Shown here: piece after piece, positions 59,849 through 64,000 of the stretch | Position numbering within the stretch: position 1 is the first letter of the stretch | Layout of the letters: every line of letters starts with the position of its first letter | Assembly: GCA_963727015.1 (NCBI GenBank) | Contig: CAVSEV010000001.1 | Span: forward strand, 1-64,000 | Direction: 5' to 3' | Length of the DNA: 64,000 bases | Origin: DATFVJ01 sp963727015 | GTDB taxonomy: Bacteria > Actinomycetota > Actinomycetes > Streptosporangiales > Streptosporangiaceae | Notes under the pieces: model-generated | What the model was told of the DNA's origin: nothing | What the model saw: the letters and a program-made list of their open reading frames with translations, nothing else | Database searches by the model: none | Translations under genes and position numbers: made by a program

Positions 59849-62800
59849 ATGATCGGGCGCCGCAAGCTTCTGACCGGCGCGGTGCTCGCCGCGGGCTTGG
59901 CTGCGGCCAGGCCACCGGCCGCCCGCGCGGCAACGGGCCGCGCCGTCGCCGCCGGTTCCGCGCTAATGGCTGCCGCAGCCGGCGCGTCGCCGCACCGGAT
60001 CACGTTCGACCCCTACTCGCTGATGATCGACGGGAACCGCACATTCATCTGGTCCGGTGAGTTCCACCCGTTCCGGCTGCCGAGCCCATCGCTCTGGTTC
60101 GACGTGCTGCAGAAGATGAAGGCGAGCGGCTACAACGCCGTCTCTATGTATTTCAACTGGAGCTACCACTCCGCCGCGCCAGGCGAGTACGACTTCACCG
60201 GCGTGCGCGATATGGACGGGGTCCTTGACATGGCAGCGGACGCGGGACTCTACGTCATCGCCCGGCCGGGTCCCTACATCAACGCCGAGGTCAACGCGGG
60301 CGGCTACCCCGGCTGGCTTACCACGACCGCTGGACGGGCGCGCACCGACGATCCGGCGTACCTCCGGTACGCCGACGAGTGGCTGACGGCGATCAACGGC
60401 ATACTCGCGCGCCACCAGTTCACCGACGGCTCAGGAACCTTGATCCTCTACCAGATCGAGAACGAGTACGCGAGTTTCGTCGGCATGCCGACGGGCGTCA
60501 ACTACATGGCTCACCTTTATGCGAAGGCGCGCGCGGACGGCATCGCCGTGCCGATCTTCCACAACGACAAGGGCCGCAACGGCTTCTGGACGCCCGGCAG
60601 TTTCCCCGCGCCGGATGGTAACTACCTGTACGCCTTCGACGGCTACCCCTCGGCCGCGGGTGCGCCGCCTGACTGGGGTTACTACGGGCCAGGGGGCGCC
60701 AAGGGCGGCGCGTCCGCCAGCCCGGGCACGCCAGGCTTCGAGGCCGAGTTCGGCGGCGGCTACTTCGACGCGTGGGGTGGCGCGCCGTGGGAGGGCCGGG
60801 GGTACGCCTACGAACGCGGTTTCGACGGTGCAGCGTACGAGAGGACGTTCTACCTCACCAACGTGGCCAACGGCATCAAACTGCAAAACGTGTACATGAC
60901 GTTCGGCGGCACATCGTGGGGCTGGCTACCCGCGCCGGTGGCGTATACCTCCTACGACTACGGCGCGGCGATCGACGAGGCGCGCCGGCTCACGGCGAAG
61001 ATCCCGGCGATGAAGCAGCTGGGATACTTCCTGCACAGCGTGGGCGACGTCACCAAGATCACGCCAGCCGCCGCGGTGACCGCGTCAAATTCCCTGGTCA
61101 AGGTGTACCACCTGGCCAACACCGGCACCGGCGCGCATTTCTACTTCGTCCGCAACGACCACCCAGCCGACCTGGCCTTCACCCTGCCGATCGCTACCGC
61201 GGACGGGTCCTACACGGTCCCGCGCAGCGGTTCACTGGAGCTGAACGGCAAGGACATGAAGGTGCTCGTGGCAGGTTACGGAATGGGCTCCCAGCACCTC
61301 GTCTACACCACCTCCCACCTGATGACGCACGCGCCCATAGGCGGCCAGGACGTAGCTCTGCTGACCGGGCGCCCAGGGGAGACCGGCGAGACCGTGCTGC
61401 GCTTCACGGGGGAGCCCGCCGTCACGGTGCTCGCGGGAGCCGGCCTGTCGTCGTCGTGGAACGCCGCCACCGGCGACCTGCTCATCGGCTACACCCACAG
61501 CGGCGTCACGGAGGTCCGCGTAACGCCTGCGGAGCCCGCGGCAACAGCCGGGGTGAACGCGGGCCCGGCGGAGACAAGACCGGGGGAGACACGCCCGGCG
61601 GAGACAAGACCGGGGGAGACACGCCCGGCGGAGACAAGACCGGGGGAGACACGCCCGGCGGAGACACGCCCGGCGGAAGCAAGCCCGGCGGAGACAAGCC
61701 CACGGCCACTGCTGCTCCTGGTGGCCGACGACGATGCCGCTGCCAGCTTCTGGCGGCATGACACACCCGCGGGAGCCGTTCTGGTCAATGGACCCGATCT
61801 GGTCAGATCGGCGCGGCTGGACGGGCGGGCCCTGCTGCTTACCGGCGATACGGCGGCACCCGCACCGCTTGAGGTGTGGGCGCCCGGGCGGCCCGCGTTC
61901 ATCCTGTGGAACGGCCAGCCGGTTGCTTTCGCGCGAACCGCGTCGGGTAGCTGCGCCGCGCGGGCACCACTGGCGGGTCCTGGCGCGGTGACACTGCCGG
62001 AGCTTGACGGCTGGAAGGTCGCGGCGGAGAACCCGGAGTCGCAGCCCGGGTTCGACGACAGCGCATGGGCCGCCGCGGACAAGACATCCTCGAACAGCAC
62101 GACACCGATACCGGCCGGTCAGCCGGTGCTGTTCTGTGACGACTACGGCTTCCATTACGGCGATGCCTGGTACCGCGGGTCCTGGCAGGAGACGGGTGCC
62201 ACGTCGGTGAGCCTGACCTATCAGACCGGCCAGGTCGGCATGCTCCTTGCCTGGCTGGACGGCCAGTTCATCGGCTCGCACCAGATGCCAACGCCCACCT
62301 CTGGCCAGTCCAGCCGGCAAGGCTGGAACGCGACCGTGACACTGCCGATCCCAACGCCTTCGCAGGCCGCAGGGCGGCACGTGCTCGCGGTTCTGGTCCG
62401 GCCCATGTCGCATCAGGAGGACGGCGGCGCGCACGATGCGTTCAAGCAGGCGCTCGGGCTCATCGCGGTCACGTTCGCCGGCGCCGCCCCGACGGTCGGC
62501 TGGCGCATTCAGGGCGCGGCGAACACACCGGGCGGTGCGGCGACCAGCAGCGTCGCGTGCGCGGCCCCCTCAACAACGGCGGGTTGTACGGCGAGCGTCA
62601 GGGCTGGTACCTGCCTGGCTATCCGGACGGCGACTGGGCGGACGTGTCGCTGCCCGTCACCGATCAGCGTCCAGGTGTGGCGTGGTACCGGACGACGTTC
62701 CGCCTCCACGTGCCGCCAGGCACCGACGCATCCGTCGGCCTGACCATCAGCGACGACCCGTCGAAAGCCTATCGCGGGCAGATCTTCCTCAACGGCTGGA

Positions 62801-63027
62801 ACGTCGGCCAGTACGCGTGCGGCGTGGGACCGCAGTCCACGTTCGTGCTACCAGGCGGCATCCTCGAGTTGCGGGGCGAGAACACGCTGGCGATCGCCGT
62901 GATCACCAGCGGCGCCACCAGCGGCGGGCTGGGCAGCGTCCGCCTGACCAGCCTCGCGGTGGTGGCAGGCGGCGTGCCGCAGGCCGTTGTGCTCTCGCCG
63001 CGTTACCCGGCCGGCCCACCGCGGTAG
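59849..63027 (+). pseudogene. Tat-exported GH35 beta-galactosidase, frameshifted near the C-terminus
   Basis: Begins MIGRRKLLTGAVLAAGLAAA, a twin-arginine signal peptide. Catalytic domain: LMIDGNRTFIWSGEFHPFRL, SGYNAVSMYFNWSYHSAAPG, GLYVIARPGPYINAEVNAGG, acid/base Glu in LILYQIENEYASFVG, nucleophile Glu in PGFEAEFGGGYFDAWGG, and MTFGGTSWGWLPAP. Jelly-roll domains follow (SWQETGATSVSLTYQTGQVG). Around 62530 the frame slips; the last 155 residues (RGPLNNGGLYGERQGWYLPG, AYRGQIFLNGWNVGQYA) continue one base off to 63027. The catalytic part would still be made. A 30-bp coding repeat at about 61562-61690 (ETRPGETRPA) is inserted in a linker. Likely acts on plant or microbial galactosides outside the cell. 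Confidence 0.8.
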
Positions 63028-63183
63028 CGCTCCCGCCCACCACCCGCGATGGCTCGTCGATTGCCGGATCCCCGGTGTGCCATCGCGGCTGCGGCCGCGG
63101 GTGCCGGAGAACAGCCCCTCGCGGCGGCACCCGCCCACGCTCCCCGGCATAGTCCAGCGGCCGTTTGCCTGCGGACAGGGTTC

Positions 63184-64000
63184 TCAGATGGCGTTCTTAG
63201 CGCGGACCGCCGACAGGAACGAGGCATAGGACCAGGACAGGTCGCTGACGCTCTTCTCGAAGCCCGAGGTGGCGTCGAACTGCTCGCTGAGCTCCAAGTG
63301 ATCGCTGTGGTAGAAGAGCGCCTGCAGCATCTGATCGCCGTGGCTCTCCAGGCTCGCCGCGGCCGCCTTTGGCGTGGTCGAGGCGTCGGCTCCGATCTGG
63401 CCGAAGAAGCTCGCCGACAGATTGTCAAGCGGAACCGTTCCGGTGGTGGTGACCTGCTGCGCCAGCCGGTAGTACAGCTCGGCGAAGTTGGCGGTAGAAA
63501 TGGCCCAAGGGTGGTCACGCACCGGCGGATCGGCGGTGTCACCGTCGTAGGTGTCCCCGGGGTAGCGCCCGAGCAGGGGGCCGATGCCGCGCTGCTGGTC
63601 GGCGCCGTTGATGGGGTAATAGTTCGGCGAGTTCGGGTCGGCCCACTCGCTGCGCAGCAGCGCGGCTGTCGCCAGGAGCTTGGTGTCGATGACCGGGACC
63701 GCGCCGTAGATCGCCGCTGAGACGATGTCGATGTTGGGGTCGTAAGGGGCCCGGGAGTCGGTCGGGACGGGCAGCAGCGACTGGTAGTACTGGCCGTTCC
63801 AGTGACTGGTGAGGGCGTTCTGCAGCCACGGTATGGCGGTGCTCAGCCAGCCCGGAACCGGGATCCCGAGGGTGTTGGCCGCGATCGCCTCAAAGCACTT
63901 CAGCTGCACCGAGCGCGCGAAGAACGAGGCGCCGAACTCCTCCTCCCACAGGTTGAACGTCTCGCCCTGGTAGGCGTTCTGCAGGAAGTTCAGGTTCGCC
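63184..64000 (-). CDS. GH15 glucoamylase-type glycosidase, partial (N-terminus beyond right edge)
   Basis: The C-terminal 272 residues of a GH15 enzyme that releases glucose from starch-like or dextran substrates. Seen: GETFNLWEEEFGASFFARSV, YPINGADQQRGIGPLLGRYP, HPWAISTANFAELYYRLAQQ, the second catalytic Glu region HLELSEQFDATSGFEKSV, and the terminal SDLSWSYASFLSAVRAK. The frame is open to the edge; the first catalytic Glu lies outside. Convergent with the GH35 gene, so two carbohydrate-degrading genes are neighbours. Confidence 0.85.
   Translation of the reverse strand, partial: ANLNFLQNAYQGETFNLWEEEFGASFFARSVQLKCFEAIAANTLGIPVPGWLSTAIPWLQNALTSHWNGQYYQSLLPVPTDSRAPYDPNIDIVSAAIYGAVPVIDTKLLATAALLRSEWADPNSPNYYPINGADQQRGIGPLLGRYPGDTYDGDTADPPVRDHPWAISTANFAELYYRLAQQVTTTGTVPLDNLSASFFGQIGADASTTPKAAAASLESHGDQMLQALFYHSDHLELSEQFDATSGFEKSVSDLSWSYASFLSAVRAKNAI

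Overview
The window comes from a high-GC actinomycete. Supporting signs are a GlnR-type operator in front of glutamine synthetase I, an adenylyltransferase gene (glnE) beside glnA2, an F420-type NADP oxidoreductase, VapBC and Phd-type toxin-antitoxin pairs, an AfsR/SARP regulator and an LPxTG surface protein. The order pepA, lpd, dlaT, TIGR01777 epimerase, lipB, lipA, DUF4191, RDD, glnA1, glnE, glnA2, panB follows the block known from Mycobacterium tuberculosis around Rv2213-Rv2225, with several genes inserted. I cannot name the species; the style fits Streptosporangiales or Trebonia-like soil actinomycetes (inference).

Layout. 1-6.5 kb is a graveyard of mobile DNA: a Tn554-like TnpA/TnpB recombinase pair (minus), a large serine recombinase that lost its catalytic N-terminus exactly where the Tn554-like end begins, an ISAs1-family transposase remnant and a frameshifted NACHT ATPase. 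6.5-13 kb holds map, a tiny divergent gene, two adjacent double-YbjQ genes, a conserved hypothetical, an F420-dependent NADP reductase and panB. 13-17.3 kb is an MFS exporter with its TetR regulator, followed by two toxin-antitoxin loci; the first toxin has lost its start through an 11-bp duplication. 17.6-21.2 kb is an ABC exporter plus two-component operon whose response regulator is frameshifted. 21.3-32.6 kb has nadE, a LysM/lytic-transglycosylase-like protein, glnA2, a large AfsR-like regulator and glnE. 33-38 kb is a surface/secretion section (LPxTG repeat protein, small exported protein, eqolisin-type glutamic peptidase) with long non-coding repeat tracts. 38-52 kb holds glnA1 with its GlnR site, an RDD membrane protein, the lipoate genes lipA/lipB, dlaT, lpd and pepA, plus a broken DUF885 gene. 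52-58 kb has a D-threonine-aldolase-like PLP enzyme, cobS, DUF5998, an alkaline-phosphatase-superfamily enzyme and a rhodanese. 58-64 kb has a frameshifted aldo/keto reductase, a Tat-exported GH35 beta-galactosidase (frameshifted near its end) and a partial GH15 glucoamylase.

How the parts work together. glnA1, glnE and glnA2 form a nitrogen-assimilation group; GlnE would adenylylate the conserved Tyr of GlnA1, and GlnR would act at the four-box operator. lipA and lipB make the lipoyl cofactor for the lone lipoyl domain of DlaT, which is reoxidised by Lpd.

Three genome-scale peculiarities stand out. (1) Short tandem repeats with unrelated units occupy many gaps and also sit in frame inside housekeeping genes (glnE, lipB, dlaT, the PLP enzyme, GH35); the clear units inside genes are multiples of three. 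(2) Two families of dispersed palindromic/MITE-like elements occur in multiple copies. (3) At least five otherwise intact genes carry a single apparent frameshift, so either gene decay or uncorrected sequence errors must be considered. No rRNA, tRNA or CRISPR array was seen.
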